Source of the DNA: an uncultured Nitrososphaerales archaeon
GTDB lineage: Archaea > Thermoproteota > Nitrososphaeria > Nitrososphaerales > Nitrosocaldaceae
Length of the DNA stretch: 64,000 nucleotides
Assembly (NCBI GenBank): GCA_938030895.1
Contig: CALHIV010000007.1
Location: 62,001-126,000, forward strand
Direction: 5' to 3'
Below, piece after piece: positions 17,661 to 27,639 of this stretch. The notes under the pieces were generated by a model that worked only from the letters and a program-made list of their open reading frames with translations, ran no database searches and was not told the DNA's origin. Position 1 is the first letter of the stretch. Every line of letters begins with the position of its first letter. The translations under genes and the position numbers were made by a program.

Positions 17661-18596
17661 TCATAGGGGGAAGGTTACAGGTCTGTCTCTTGTAGATATC
17701 TCGTTGAGACTCTTGATATCCTTCCTTATGTACTTGGGGAGGATGAAGTAAGATATATGGATATCGGGATCATATGCGTAAAGTGACTCTTTAGCTATTC
17801 CTCTAGTATTTAACCTGTTCTCTATCTCCTCCTTACTTACAGATGATGGATCGTACTCCTTCGATCCTATTATGAAACCTATCAGGTTAGCATAAGATGG
17901 GATGTATGTTACATACCCCCTAACTATCTTGAATGCCCGCATCAACGTGTTATGTATAATTACAAATGCCCTTGAAGATGGATAAAGCAGAGTTGCCTGA
18001 GTTACAAATATCCCATCGTCTTTAAGTATCTCATGTACGGCCTTGAAGTATTCGAGTGTATAGAGCATGACAGATGGACTATCCTTCTGGGGATCTGTTA
18101 GATCCTGTATTATCACATCGAAGCGTCTACCTTCATTAACGCATCTGCGTACATACTCAATGGCATCATCTATTACAAGGGTTACACGTGGGTCATTATA
18201 TGAGTGGTCATGCATGCTAAGAAGATGCTCTTTGCTCAAAGAGACCACCTCTTCATCTATTTCTACCATAACAACACTCTTTACTGTGTTATGTCTTAAT
18301 ACCTCTCTAAGGGATGCGCCCTCTCCTCCTCCCAGTATAAGCACATCCCTCGGTTTTGGATGTGTTATCATAGCAGGATGAACTATAGCCTCATGATAAT
18401 AGCGCTCATCCTTCTCTGATGACTGAATCAACCCATCTATGATAAGCATCTTGCCAAAGTTCACAGTATCTGCAAGTTTTATCTCTTGCCATCTAGTACG
18501 TTTTACAAATACGCTACGACCTTCCAGCACCTTATGGCTTATCCTGAATCCTGGATACGTCTCCTCAGTTACCCAGAACCCATCATCTGTACTCAT
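17661..18596 (-). CDS. speE: Polyamine aminopropyltransferase (spermidine synthase family)
   Basis: Transfers aminopropyl groups from decarboxylated SAM to an amine acceptor (putrescine, agmatine or a longer polyamine). Family features include the N-terminal WQEIKLADTVNFGKMLIIDG, HPAMITHPKPRDVLILGGGEGASLREVLRH for the nucleotide site, MVEIDEEVV, and IIQDLTDPQKDSP at the active site. Length (311) is standard. The start overlaps the stop of the AdoMet decarboxylase gene by 14 bases, so enzyme and co-substrate supplier are co-translated. Acceptor specificity is not decidable by eye. Confidence 0.92.
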   Translation of the reverse strand: MSTDDGFWVTEETYPGFRISHKVLEGRSVFVKRTRWQEIKLADTVNFGKMLIIDGLIQSSEKDERYYHEAIVHPAMITHPKPRDVLILGGGEGASLREVLRHNTVKSVVMVEIDEEVVSLSKEHLLSMHDHSYNDPRVTLVIDDAIEYVRRCVNEGRRFDVIIQDLTDPQKDSPSVMLYTLEYFKAVHEILKDDGIFVTQATLLYPSSRAFVIIHNTLMRAFKIVRGYVTYIPSYANLIGFIIGSKEYDPSSVSKEEIENRLNTRGIAKESLYAYDPDIHISYFILPKYIRKDIKSLNEISTRDRPVTFPL

Positions 18597-18957
18597 GCCT
18601 TAACAGCCTACCTCTCTCTATGCTATCTGTGTGAACCTTTATTGGTTTTAACTTTTCTATAATGTAATTAAGCGATTCATATGGTCTGCTATTACAACCA
18701 CATATGAATATGTCCACTGACGCAAATGAATGCTCTGGCCAAGTATGTATTGCTAGGTGCGATTCCTTAACCACTACTATACCACTAATACCCTGTGGCG
18801 TATATCTATTAAAGACCGTTCTGACTATTCGCATGTTACCTTTCTTGGCAGCTCCTTCCATTACAGCACGTAGATACTCGACATCATTCAGTATGCTAGA
18901 ATCACATCCATACATATCAGCAAATATGTTGTAACCAACTACCCCCAACCCCTTCAT
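18583..18957 (-). CDS. speH: S-adenosylmethionine decarboxylase proenzyme
   Basis: Makes decarboxylated SAM for polyamine synthesis. The pyruvoyl precursor cleaves between E65 and S66 in VVVKESHLAIHTWPEH, which also holds the catalytic histidine; a later CGCNSRP supplies the conserved cysteine. Starting at ATG 18957 gives 124 residues, the normal short prokaryotic class length. An open frame extends 19 codons further upstream but runs through the TATA element. Operon with the aminopropyltransferase. Confidence 0.93.
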   Translation of the reverse strand: MKGLGVVGYNIFADMYGCDSSILNDVEYLRAVMEGAAKKGNMRIVRTVFNRYTPQGISGIVVVKESHLAIHTWPEHSFASVDIFICGCNSRPYESLNYIIEKLKPIKVHTDSIERGRLLRHEYR

Positions 18958-18996
18958 TCTTATAAAGGAGAGACCTTTTAGTATTTCTATCATAAT

Positions 18997-19010
18997 ATTT
19001 TTAAATATAA
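18997..19010 (-). promoter_or_regulatory. TATA element for the speH-speE operon
   Basis: On the minus strand TTATATTTAAAAAT spans this site. A start about 25 bases downstream gives a roughly 20-base leader before ATG 18957 and argues against the longer open frame. Confidence 0.5.
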
Positions 19011-19480
19011 TCACGCCATTAATATCTAATTAATGATAAAATAGGATGATATCTGGATACTTTATGTATGAAATCCTGTCAGGATAATATTTTTATACCA
19101 ATTATAAGAGGTATAGGATATGGTCATCTGGTCATCTCCTTATAATGCTAACATATAGCCTAACCATCAAATATTCATAGTAAGGGGCTATGTAAGTAAG
19201 TAAGTAAATAAATAAATACTCTACAAAGATCTTGTGTAATTATATGGGTATTAATTAGATGGATATCCTTTATACATCATTTAAGGAGTGCATTGAACCT
19301 ACAGGTAGTTATACTATAGCGCAACAGCATATGTTGAAGTAAGTAACATAACAGAATGTCTTTAGCTTAATGTATCACATAAGGGCTATTCTTCTAAGGA
19401 TGAGGATTATAAGGAACCGTTAAGACAAAAAGGTAGTAATGAACAATGAATGGATAAGAGTCTAATTCCATAACCGATAT
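19011..19480. other. 470-base gene-free spacer
   Basis: Between leuB (ends 19481) and the speH promoter. It holds a perfect dyad ATCCTgtcAGGAT at 19073-19085 followed by a T-rich tract, and a (taag)/(taaa) tetranucleotide run at about 19191-19218. No open frame or RNA gene is evident. The dyad could be an operator or processing hairpin; I cannot decide. Confidence 0.5.
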
Positions 19481-20509
19481 TCATTTCTGCTTTTTTATCT
19501 CTTCAACTATTGCATATGCTACATCCTCTGTACTGCTCCTACCCCCTAGATCTCTTGTCATTATCCCTTTACTCAATACATTGCTTACACTAGCCTCTAT
19601 GAGCCTTGATGCTTCAATACACCTCCCATCACTATACCTTCTTGCAAGCCACTCATACATCATCCCTGATGAGAGTATAAGGGATAGTGGGTTAGCTATA
19701 CCTCTACCTGCTATATCTGGAGCAGAGCCATGTGCCGGCTCAAATATGGCATACTCATCTCCTACATTTGCTGATGGTGCTATACCTAGGCTCCCAACCA
19801 CCTGGGCTGCCTCATCAGATAGTATATCGCCATACATGTTCATAGTGACTATGACATCGAACTCCTCTGGGTTTCTTATAAGGTTCATTGCACATGCATC
19901 AACGTAGAGTTGTGCAAACCTTATGCTAGGATACCTTGATGCAACCTCTCTGCAGCATGAGGCGAAGAGCCCGTCTGTCTTCCTTAACAGGTTTGCCTTG
20001 TGGACAGCAACAACACTCCTCTTCCCATTTCTTGCATCGGCAAGCCTGAATGCATACTCTGCTATCCTCATACATGCCCTTCTGGTTGTAACCTTTATAG
20101 CAATCTTTGCATCATCCCCTATATCATACTCTAAGCCAGAGTATATATCCTCAGTATTCTCCCTAACTATTACTAGATCTATACCATCCTTCAATCCTCT
20201 CACCCCTGGATACGTCTTTGCTGGTCTTATGTTTGCGTATAGGTCGAGTAACCTCCTAAGGTATACTATAACATCTGCTGCACTCTCACCTATTGGTGCC
20301 TTTATGCACGCATCTGAGTCCCTTATAATCTCGAGGCTCTCCTCTGGAAGTGCTCTACCATACCTTGATAGGGCCGAGTCACCGGCCTCAACATCCATGA
20401 AGACCATACTTATCCCTAGCCTTGTATTGACTGCATTGAGCACTAGCCTTGTTGCCCTGCTTATCTCAGGCCCTATACCATCCCCCTCTATGAATGCTAC
20501 TTTATACAT
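19481..20509 (-). CDS. leuB: 3-isopropylmalate dehydrogenase family (IPMDH/HICDH)
   Basis: NAD-dependent beta-decarboxylating dehydrogenase, 342 residues. It has VAFIEGDGIGPEI at the N-terminus, the substrate helix YLRRLLDLYANIRPAK, RENTEDIYSGLEY, and the Mg/NAD regions NMYGDILSDEAA and EPAHGSAPDIAG. The hydrophobic substrate helix plus position as last gene after leuA indicates leucine synthesis. The RENTEDIYSG form is also found in homoisocitrate dehydrogenases, so it may also serve the lysine pathway at 30-36 kb, where no such gene is present. Confidence 0.85.
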   Translation of the reverse strand: MYKVAFIEGDGIGPEISRATRLVLNAVNTRLGISMVFMDVEAGDSALSRYGRALPEESLEIIRDSDACIKAPIGESAADVIVYLRRLLDLYANIRPAKTYPGVRGLKDGIDLVIVRENTEDIYSGLEYDIGDDAKIAIKVTTRRACMRIAEYAFRLADARNGKRSVVAVHKANLLRKTDGLFASCCREVASRYPSIRFAQLYVDACAMNLIRNPEEFDVIVTMNMYGDILSDEAAQVVGSLGIAPSANVGDEYAIFEPAHGSAPDIAGRGIANPLSLILSSGMMYEWLARRYSDGRCIEASRLIEASVSNVLSKGIMTRDLGGRSSTEDVAYAIVEEIKKQK

Positions 20510-20532
20510 ATGCCATTAAATATAGGAATGGA

Positions 20533-22113
20533 TTATACTGTATAGCCTTGAACCTCTCCCCTATTGCTATCCTTATCTACCGTCCTCTTCATCATTATCT
20601 TGTTTATTCCATTTATCATAGCCTGAACACTAGCAACCACTATATCCTCTCCAGTGGCTCTAGCGGATGATACCTTGCCATTATTATCCTCAACCTTAAC
20701 ACTAACCTCTGCTAGAGCATCTGAGCCTCCACTTATTGCTTCAAGTCTGAACTCACTGAGCCTTATGCTTGCTATCCTATCTGTTATCTTCTGTATCGCC
20801 TTTAGTGCAGCATCAACAGGCCCAACACCGGTCTCAGCAACTATATACTCCTTCCCATCTATTATGAGCCTTACAGAGGCTGTAGGTACCACATTTATAC
20901 CTGTAGTAACAACAAAGTCCATCAGCTTAACATGCTCAACCAAGTTCTGCTGGTTCATTACCTGTGATGCTATTGCTATAAGATCAGCCTCTGTAACATG
21001 CTTGCCCTTATCCCCTAACTCCTTGACCCTTGCAACTATATGCTTCAACTGCTCACTATCTGGCCTTACACCATACTCAGCGAGCATGGCTGCTATACCA
21101 TGTGTACCAGCATGCTTCCCTGCCTCTAACCACCTCTTCCTCCCTACAAGTTCAGGGCTTATAGGTTCGTAGCATAAGGGGTTAGAGAGCACCCCATGTG
21201 TATGTATCCCAGACTCGTGACCGAATGCATTCTCACCAACTATGGCCTTGTTTGGCTGTACTATTATCCCTGTGAGGCTTGCTACGAGTTTAGAGGTCTC
21301 ATAGAGCAGTCTGGTGTTTATCCTCGTCCTCTTGTTGTAGAGGCAGTGAAGGGCCATGACAAACTCCTCTAACGAGGCATTGCCTGCCCTCTCCCCTAAC
21401 CCATTAATGGTTACATGGGCACATTCAGCCCCTGCCTCTATGGCTGCTATCGAGTTTGCTACTGCTAGACCAAAGTCATCATGGCAGTGTATGCTTATTG
21501 GAACGTTAACAGTGCTCTTCAACTCGCTTATCAGTGAGTATATGTACTTTGGTGTCGCATACCCTACAGTATCTGGGACATCTATTCTATCTACACCAGC
21601 ATCGACTACAGCCTTGTACACTTGCTTAAGGTACTCCCTATCACTCCTAGTAGCATCCTCTGCAGAGAACTCAACGTATAGACCATGGGCCTTACAATAC
21701 TCTACAGCCTCTACAGCCTTTCTTAGAGCCTCTTCCCTTGATATCTTCAACTTGTACTGCAGATGGATGTCAGATGTTGCTATGAACGTATGTACATACT
21801 TTACATCACAGTCTATGGCAGCATCTATATCGCGCTTATCTGTCCTTGCTAGAACAGAGATCTCGCTCTTCAGACCATGCTTAACTATCATCTTTACAGC
21901 ATCCCTCTCGCCTTGGGATACTATAGGGAACCCAGCCTCTATAACATCTACGCCCAACTTATCAAGTTGTATAGCGATCAGTAATTTGTCCTCTGGCGTT
22001 AATGTCACGCCTGGGGTCTGCTCCCCATCCCTGAGCGTCGTATCGTATATCCTTACGTAATCTATACCATCGCTACTACTGCTGTGACCCTTACTACTAC
22101 CATCGCTACTCAT
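20533..22113 (-). CDS. leuA: 2-isopropylmalate synthase
   Basis: First committed enzyme of leucine synthesis: acetyl-CoA plus 2-oxoisovalerate. The TIM-barrel motif YDTTLRDGEQTPGV, the metal-site SIHCHDDFGLAVAN and INGLGERAGNASLEE are present, and the C-terminal LeuA regulatory domain (about 400-515), with VGPVDAALKAI, implies leucine feedback. ATG 22113 overlaps the ilvN stop by 8 bases and is preferred to an upstream ATG that would add 14 residues. A serine-rich lead precedes the conserved core. Confidence 0.92.
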   Translation of the reverse strand: MSSDGSSKGHSSSSDGIDYVRIYDTTLRDGEQTPGVTLTPEDKLLIAIQLDKLGVDVIEAGFPIVSQGERDAVKMIVKHGLKSEISVLARTDKRDIDAAIDCDVKYVHTFIATSDIHLQYKLKISREEALRKAVEAVEYCKAHGLYVEFSAEDATRSDREYLKQVYKAVVDAGVDRIDVPDTVGYATPKYIYSLISELKSTVNVPISIHCHDDFGLAVANSIAAIEAGAECAHVTINGLGERAGNASLEEFVMALHCLYNKRTRINTRLLYETSKLVASLTGIIVQPNKAIVGENAFGHESGIHTHGVLSNPLCYEPISPELVGRKRWLEAGKHAGTHGIAAMLAEYGVRPDSEQLKHIVARVKELGDKGKHVTEADLIAIASQVMNQQNLVEHVKLMDFVVTTGINVVPTASVRLIIDGKEYIVAETGVGPVDAALKAIQKITDRIASIRLSEFRLEAISGGSDALAEVSVKVEDNNGKVSSARATGEDIVVASVQAMINGINKIMMKRTVDKDSNRGEVQGYTV

Positions 22114-22597
22114 ATACAACGCCTCTTGGAAGTGCACATACCCCAGTTCTAGCAAGCTGTATTATACCATAGTGCTCAACCAATGCTTTGAATGCATCTA
22201 TCTTATCTGGGGTTCCAGTTATCTCCACCATCATAGATCTCTTGCTTATATCAACAACCTTCCCCCTAAAAACATTTACTAGATTCATTATCTCTAACCT
22301 GCTTGTTGGCTCCTCAGCCTTCAACTTTATCAGTGCCAACTCTCTATATACGCTATTATCCAGAGGTAGTCTTGTAACATCAACAACATCTATTATCTTC
22401 TTCAGTTGCTTCACCAACTGCTCTGTAGTATGCTCATCACTGTTTATCGTTATAGTTATCCTTGAGAGATCCTGCTCTTCAGTTGGGCCAACAGAGAGTG
22501 ACTCTATGTTGAAACCCCTTGCTCTGAACATATTAGATACCCTGAAGAGCACGCCAGGCTTATTCTCAACCAATGCAGATATTATACGCCATGTCAT
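22106..22597 (-). CDS. ilvN: Acetolactate synthase small (regulatory) subunit
   Basis: Regulatory subunit of acetohydroxyacid synthase, 163 residues. The N-terminal ACT domain starts RIISALVENKPGVLFRVSNMF and includes RGFNIESLSVGPTEE; the C-terminal half contains the ALS-ss domain. It confers valine feedback and activates the large subunit encoded 33 bases upstream. Confidence 0.93.
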   Translation of the reverse strand: MTWRIISALVENKPGVLFRVSNMFRARGFNIESLSVGPTEEQDLSRITITINSDEHTTEQLVKQLKKIIDVVDVTRLPLDNSVYRELALIKLKAEEPTSRLEIMNLVNVFRGKVVDISKRSMMVEITGTPDKIDAFKALVEHYGIIQLARTGVCALPRGVVYE

Positions 22598-22630
22598 ATC
22601 TATCTATACACCTCTCCCCTCTTGCTTATA

Positions 22631-24331
22631 CTATGCTGCCACTATGGTATCCTTCAACCCCTTGCCTGGAGGCATGAACGGGAATACATTCTCCTCAGGG
22701 TCTATAGGTATATCTATCACAGTCGTTACATCGCTCCTTAGCGCTGCTCTTATAGCCTTCTCAACCTCATCCATGCTCTCAGCCCTTATACCTTGTGCAC
22801 CATATGCTTCAGCAACCTTGACAAAGTCAGGCATGCCTTTTAGATCAACACCTATCATCCTCCTGTTGTAGAATAACCTCTGCCACTGAGCAACCATCCC
22901 TAGTGAGTAGTTGTTGAGCAGGAATACTATGACTGGAATATTCTCAAGCACTGATACTGCTAATGAGTTCTCCGTCATGTTGAAGCTCCCATCGCCAGCG
23001 ATATCAACTACAGGTAGATCGGGCCTTGCAACCTTTGCACCTATGGATGCTGGGAACCCAAAGCCCATAGTCCCTAGACCGGTTGAACTGAAGAATGTCC
23101 CAGGGGTTATCACATCAAAGTATAGGGATGTCCACATCTGGCATTGACCTACCTCAGTGGTGACTATAGCATCTGCTGGAAGTATCTCCCTCAACTTCTT
23201 TATTGCTTTCATTGCGGTAACCTCCCTCGGATGATCCTTTACAATACTCCTATAGTACTCCTTGACCTCCCTTACATGCTTGAGCCATTGGTTATTCTCC
23301 CACTCCCCCTCCCCCTTCCTTATAACCCTGTTAGCAAGCATCTTGAGCATTATCTTTAGGGATACCTTGACATCACCAACTATCCCGATATCAACCTGCT
23401 TATTCTTCCCTATCTCTGCAGGATCTATATCTATATGCACTATCTTCATATCCTTACCGAACTCATCGAACCTACCAACTGAGCGGTCTGAGAACCTTGA
23501 GCCTATCGCAAGGAGCACATCTGCCTCTGTAACCAACTTGTTAGCCTCTGCATGACCATGCATCCCTATAGGCCCTAAAGATAGTGGGTGGTTCTCTGGG
23601 AATACACCCTTGCCCTTGAATGTTGTAACAACAGGTATCATGAGCATCTCTGCCAATGCTTGCAACTCAGCGAATGCTCCAGATATATGGACTCCTCCAC
23701 CAGCCATTATCATAGGCCTCTCTGCATTGAGCAGTAGATCTATAGCCTTTGCAACCTGGACCACATCAGGCTCTATATGTGGTGAGTAGCCTCTTATCTT
23801 CACTATCTCAGGGAATACCATATCAGCGCTCTCTTGCTGTACATCCTTAGGCACATCTATGAGCACTGGTCCTGGCCTACCACTCTCTGCTATATAGAAT
23901 GCTTTCTTCACGGTCTCAGGGATCTCCCCACTCTTAAGGGGCTGGAAGCAGTACTTTGTTATCGATGCGCATATACCAACTATATCACACTCCTGGAATG
24001 CATCCTTGCCAATCATTGCTTTAGGCACCTGCCCTGTAACAGCCACTATTGGGCTTGAGTCCATGTAAGCAGTTGCTATCCCTGTAACAAGGTTTGTTGC
24101 CCCAGGTCCAGAGGTAGCAAAGCATACACCTGCCTTGCGCTTTATCCTTGCATAGCCATCTGCCATATGCGCAGCAGACTGCTCGTGCCTTACAAGTATA
24201 TGCCTTATATTACTTGAGTACAACTCATCGTATATAGGGAGGTTTGCCCCCCCAGGCATCCCAAATACAACCGTCACACCCTCTCTCTCGAGGGCCTGTA
24301 TGAGGGCCTTTGCGCCAGACATCTCAACCAT
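22631..24331 (-). CDS. ilvB: Acetolactate synthase large (catalytic) subunit
   Basis: ThDP- and FAD-dependent enzyme making acetolactate or acetohydroxybutyrate for valine, leucine and isoleucine. The catalytic glutamate E50 lies in VRHEQSAAHMADGYAR, the ThDP/Mg motif is GDGSFNMTENS...LNN, and the 566-residue length is standard. It heads the operon ilvB-ilvN-leuA-leuB. Threonine deaminase (ilvA, 52.4 kb) supplies the 2-oxobutyrate substrate from elsewhere in the window. Confidence 0.95.
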   Translation of the reverse strand: MVEMSGAKALIQALEREGVTVVFGMPGGANLPIYDELYSSNIRHILVRHEQSAAHMADGYARIKRKAGVCFATSGPGATNLVTGIATAYMDSSPIVAVTGQVPKAMIGKDAFQECDIVGICASITKYCFQPLKSGEIPETVKKAFYIAESGRPGPVLIDVPKDVQQESADMVFPEIVKIRGYSPHIEPDVVQVAKAIDLLLNAERPMIMAGGGVHISGAFAELQALAEMLMIPVVTTFKGKGVFPENHPLSLGPIGMHGHAEANKLVTEADVLLAIGSRFSDRSVGRFDEFGKDMKIVHIDIDPAEIGKNKQVDIGIVGDVKVSLKIMLKMLANRVIRKGEGEWENNQWLKHVREVKEYYRSIVKDHPREVTAMKAIKKLREILPADAIVTTEVGQCQMWTSLYFDVITPGTFFSSTGLGTMGFGFPASIGAKVARPDLPVVDIAGDGSFNMTENSLAVSVLENIPVIVFLLNNYSLGMVAQWQRLFYNRRMIGVDLKGMPDFVKVAEAYGAQGIRAESMDEVEKAIRAALRSDVTTVIDIPIDPEENVFPFMPPGKGLKDTIVAA

Positions 24332-24476
24332 AAAGATCTACCTACTGATCTGCTTATTTATGCAACTAGGCTAACTACGAGCCTATGCTTAAGCCCAAGT
24401 GAGCCTATACCAACGGTCGCTACAGCATCATACCCTACCTGCTGATACAACATCTATGGATGAGAGTTCATGATAA

Positions 24477-24509
24477 TTATAAATATTTTACTTATGGAGT
24501 TATAGAGCA
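24477..24509 (+). promoter_or_regulatory. TATA box, leaderless start
   Basis: TTATAAATATTTTA at 24477-24490 is centred about 26 bases before ATG 24509. Confidence 0.5.
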
Positions 24510-24937
24510 TGAGCAGTAAGAAGGGTAGCGATGATGTAAGCGCTATAGAGGATCTCATCCATAGGGCATTCTACATAGGGAAGAGCAAGGAACTCTCAAC
24601 CATAAGGGAAGTGCATCATAAGATGCTTACAAAGTTCAGTGATACACCTCCATATCATATCATGGATTATGAGGAGGCATGTCTGCATGAGGAGATGTTC
24701 TTCGCTAATGTCTCAGACTATGAGTACTCTATAGAGGATCTTAGAATAACCATGCTTGATTCTGACTCTTCAATAGCATTAGCAACCTTCATCCTTGAGC
24801 ATAAAGGCATTGTAGTTGATGACTATAGCTTCACTGGTCAGGTTATAAAAGGCAAGGTGAGATGCAGCATGGTATGCAAGAAGTTTGGTAGCAAGTGGTA
24901 TATAGTCCATGAACATCTATCAAACACAAGTATATAA
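24509..24937 (+). CDS. NTF2-like (SnoaL-type) small protein
   Basis: A 142-residue protein with the NTF2-like cone fold pattern: an N-terminal helix (IEDLIHRAFYIGKSKELSTI), alternating strands, and the ending CSMVCKKFGSKWYIVHEHLS, typical of SnoaL/ketosteroid-isomerase-like domains. Such proteins bind small hydrophobic ligands or act as isomerases; no catalytic residues can be assigned. Monocistronic with its own promoter. Confidence 0.7.
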   Translation: MSSKKGSDDVSAIEDLIHRAFYIGKSKELSTIREVHHKMLTKFSDTPPYHIMDYEEACLHEEMFFANVSDYEYSIEDLRITMLDSDSSIALATFILEHKGIVVDDYSFTGQVIKGKVRCSMVCKKFGSKWYIVHEHLSNTSI

Positions 24938-24970
24938 ATTGCTAGTAAACTAGATTAGGAGCAAAATTAA

Positions 24971-25004
24971 TTATATATAAAGTGTTAACTAACGCTATTT
25001 GGCA
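24971..25004 (+). promoter_or_regulatory. TATA box of the CorA-like gene
   Basis: TTATATATAAA at 24971-24981 is centred 28 bases before ATG 25004, giving a leaderless transcript. Confidence 0.55.
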
Positions 25005-25957
25005 TGAATACATTGGAGCATATCAATTCTGTGGATAATAATGGGCTTAGGTGGATAGATGTCAGCGAGCCTAATAGAAGTGTGTTAACAACTTTGGTAG
25101 AGGCTTATAACCTTCACCCATTGAATATAGAAGACTGTTTATCGAAGATACAGGTACCAAAGATGGACAAGTATAGTAATAGTGTGTTCATAGTCATACA
25201 CTATCCCTTGTACGGCAATGGTGTACCAAAGAACGTCCAACTCTCAATATTCATGGGTTTCAACTTTCTCATAACCGTTCACAAGGGTGAGATAAAGCCT
25301 ATAGCAGATCTATTCAACACATGCAAGGCTGATGAGAAGCATAGGAGAGCCATAATGGGTAACTCCCCAGCCTTCCTCCTACACAAGATAATGGATGCTA
25401 TAATAGATGATTTACTGCACATATTGATAAAGATAGAAGGTAACATAGAGGATATAGAGGATCTCGTCTTTGCTGAAAATGTATCTGCAATAAGGGCCAT
25501 AACCGATATAAGAAGAGAGATACTAGCGCTAAGGAGGATAATACTGCCTTTGAGGAGGATAGTTACAGATGTTGCTAGGGAATCGCAACAGTTCTCAAAT
25601 AACGATCTAACACCATATTGGAACGATGTCAAGGATCACCTTGAGAAGGCTATAGAGGTGCTTGATACTGCTAATGAGACCATAAACATATACAAGGATA
25701 CGGATTTTATACTGAGTACAGAGAAGACGAACAAGATACTAGCGGTACTAACCATAGTATTCACACTCTCTATACCAGCAACGCTCATAGGTACATTCTA
25801 TGGTATGAACGTCATACTCCCTGGGGGCGTAGAGGATGAGCCATGGCTCTTCCTAGGTAAGTACACAACATTGATAGTAATAATAGCCATCTCTATAGCA
25901 AGCGCATTATTCATGCTCTACTACTTCTACAGACGTGGATGGCTATACGAGAAGTGA
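25004..25957 (+). CDS. corA: CorA-family divalent cation transporter
   Basis: Pentameric Mg2+/Co2+ channel-type transporter, 317 residues. A large cytoplasmic N-terminal domain with long helices (VFAENVSAIRAITDIRREILAL region) leads to two C-terminal transmembrane helices, with the selectivity motif YGMN at 266-269 after the first and a basic end (RRGWLYEK). All hallmarks are intact. No neighbouring gene suggests a specific cation. Confidence 0.92.
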   Translation: MNTLEHINSVDNNGLRWIDVSEPNRSVLTTLVEAYNLHPLNIEDCLSKIQVPKMDKYSNSVFIVIHYPLYGNGVPKNVQLSIFMGFNFLITVHKGEIKPIADLFNTCKADEKHRRAIMGNSPAFLLHKIMDAIIDDLLHILIKIEGNIEDIEDLVFAENVSAIRAITDIRREILALRRIILPLRRIVTDVARESQQFSNNDLTPYWNDVKDHLEKAIEVLDTANETINIYKDTDFILSTEKTNKILAVLTIVFTLSIPATLIGTFYGMNVILPGGVEDEPWLFLGKYTTLIVIIAISIASALFMLYYFYRRGWLYEK

Positions 25958-26133
25958 CTCGCTATTATATTTGATTCGCTATTATATCTGATACTCTATT
26001 AGCCATGCTATGCGCTCACATCACATACACATTATACATAATACATGATGGATTATGGATTAATCAGATCTAGCCTGTAATTAACCATTCTTACATAATA
26101 ACCGATTTTAAGAGTAGCCTACAAGTCAATTAC

Positions 26134-27594
26134 ATGATGATGGAGTTGAAGGTAAGGGATGCATTCGAGCGTATATTCAAGCCATTCATGGATATAGAGC
26201 CTGTAGCACTACTGATAAGAGGTCTACCTGGTGCAGGGAAGACTACTCTAGCGCTAGAGCTGATGAGGAGTGTTAAAGATAAGTACAACTGCTTCTACAT
26301 CTCAACTAGGGTATCATACAATAAGTTAAGGAAGCAACTGCCTTGGGTTGAGGATATACTTGATGATAGCAGTGCATTACAGTTCGTACCAGATTATGCT
26401 GGAAGGAGTATCAAGAATGGTGATGCAAACAAGGCAGATAGCATAGATCTAAGGTTGAGCAGTGCCGATACCCTACTCAACCTTGTTGTTAATAAACTGA
26501 TAAGTAACAAGAGGGCCTTTATAGTCCTCGATAGTTGGGATGCGTTAGCAAAAGAGATACCCCTAGATGAGAGGCTCAAGATGGAGAAGAGTATGCTTGC
26601 TATGGCCGATGCAAATGATGGTATGCTTGTATTCATAAGTGAGGAGCCAGAGATGAATACACTAGCTTACCTTGTAGACTGTGTAGTAACCCTTGGGAGG
26701 GATGAGAGGCACGGTGTATGGTTGAGAACCATGTGTATAGATAAGATGAGAGGGGTAGCGATAAGGAAGAACAAGTATGTATATACATTAGATGGAGGAC
26801 ACTTCAACATAGCAGAGAACGAGAAGAAGGTAGAGTATGTATCATCACTATTCCCACCATTGGCAAGTAAGAATGGTTACATATCAACAGGGAGCAGGGA
26901 TATGGATTATGCGTTAGATCATGGGATAAGGGAAGGGAGCGTTGTAGTGCTTGAGGTTGATAGCAATGTTAACATGCACTATGCAAGAATAATTGCGGCT
27001 AGCACTGTCCTTAATAATATAAGGAGCAATAGGCCAGCGATGGTGGTATGTGGGCAGGATGAGCCATTGGTTAAGGTCCTGAGGAAGATAGTACCTCACT
27101 GCACATCACACGATCTGAACAGGCTCATGGTATTCTCAAGCCCATCACGTATACATGAGCAGGAGTATGCTACAGCGTACAGGGAGTTAAGTACCTATGA
27201 TAAGGAGAGCCTAAATGAGGAGATGGTTCTGAACCTTACAGGTGATCCTGAGGAGAACCTTGCACTGCTAGTAGACAGTTACATAAAGTTGAAGGAAGAA
27301 GGGAAGAGTCTACTCCTCTACGCAAATCTCATATGGGAAGATCTAGAGGATGTTAAGGACAGCATTGTGTATGGTGCGAAGGTTGCTAGGAACAACAGGG
27401 ATGTGTTGATCATAACAGTTAAGAGTGGCACAGAACTTGCAGTATCTGCAAGCATGCTCGCTGATGTTCATATAAAGCTTGTAAAGTATAACGATGTGCA
27501 TATCCTATCCATAGTAAAGCCTTATGAGAGGATCTATGCTATGGTGCTTGATGATAATGGTTACCCTACATACTCTCTACTACCATTGCTATAA
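26134..27594 (+). CDS. KaiC/RecA-like ATPase with degenerate second domain
   Basis: A 486-residue protein of two RecA-like lobes in the KaiC arrangement. The first has an intact Walker A, GLPGAGKT (30-37), and a Walker B-like AFIVLDSWDAL near 130-140. The second lobe begins GSVVVLEVDSN, where a P-loop would be expected, but the GxxGxGKT residues are gone. Single-active-lobe KaiC relatives act as signal-responsive ATPases in archaea. TATA-like GATTTTAAGA lies about 25 bases before the start. Partner and signal unknown. Confidence 0.7.
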   Translation: MMMELKVRDAFERIFKPFMDIEPVALLIRGLPGAGKTTLALELMRSVKDKYNCFYISTRVSYNKLRKQLPWVEDILDDSSALQFVPDYAGRSIKNGDANKADSIDLRLSSADTLLNLVVNKLISNKRAFIVLDSWDALAKEIPLDERLKMEKSMLAMADANDGMLVFISEEPEMNTLAYLVDCVVTLGRDERHGVWLRTMCIDKMRGVAIRKNKYVYTLDGGHFNIAENEKKVEYVSSLFPPLASKNGYISTGSRDMDYALDHGIREGSVVVLEVDSNVNMHYARIIAASTVLNNIRSNRPAMVVCGQDEPLVKVLRKIVPHCTSHDLNRLMVFSSPSRIHEQEYATAYRELSTYDKESLNEEMVLNLTGDPEENLALLVDSYIKLKEEGKSLLLYANLIWEDLEDVKDSIVYGAKVARNNRDVLIITVKSGTELAVSASMLADVHIKLVKYNDVHILSIVKPYERIYAMVLDDNGYPTYSLLPLL

Positions 27595-27639
27595 TCTGCT
27601 CTGCTATTACTCTCTATTAGATCCCTTCTATTTATTATG

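Noticed and set aside
19073-19085. Small RNA or terminator hairpin ATCCTgtcAGGAT
   Set aside because: The 3-base loop and 5-base arms are too weak; it is kept only as a note in the spacer entry.
20654-22060. Open frames on the plus strand inside leuA
   Set aside because: Antisense shadows of a conserved enzyme without motifs or promoter.
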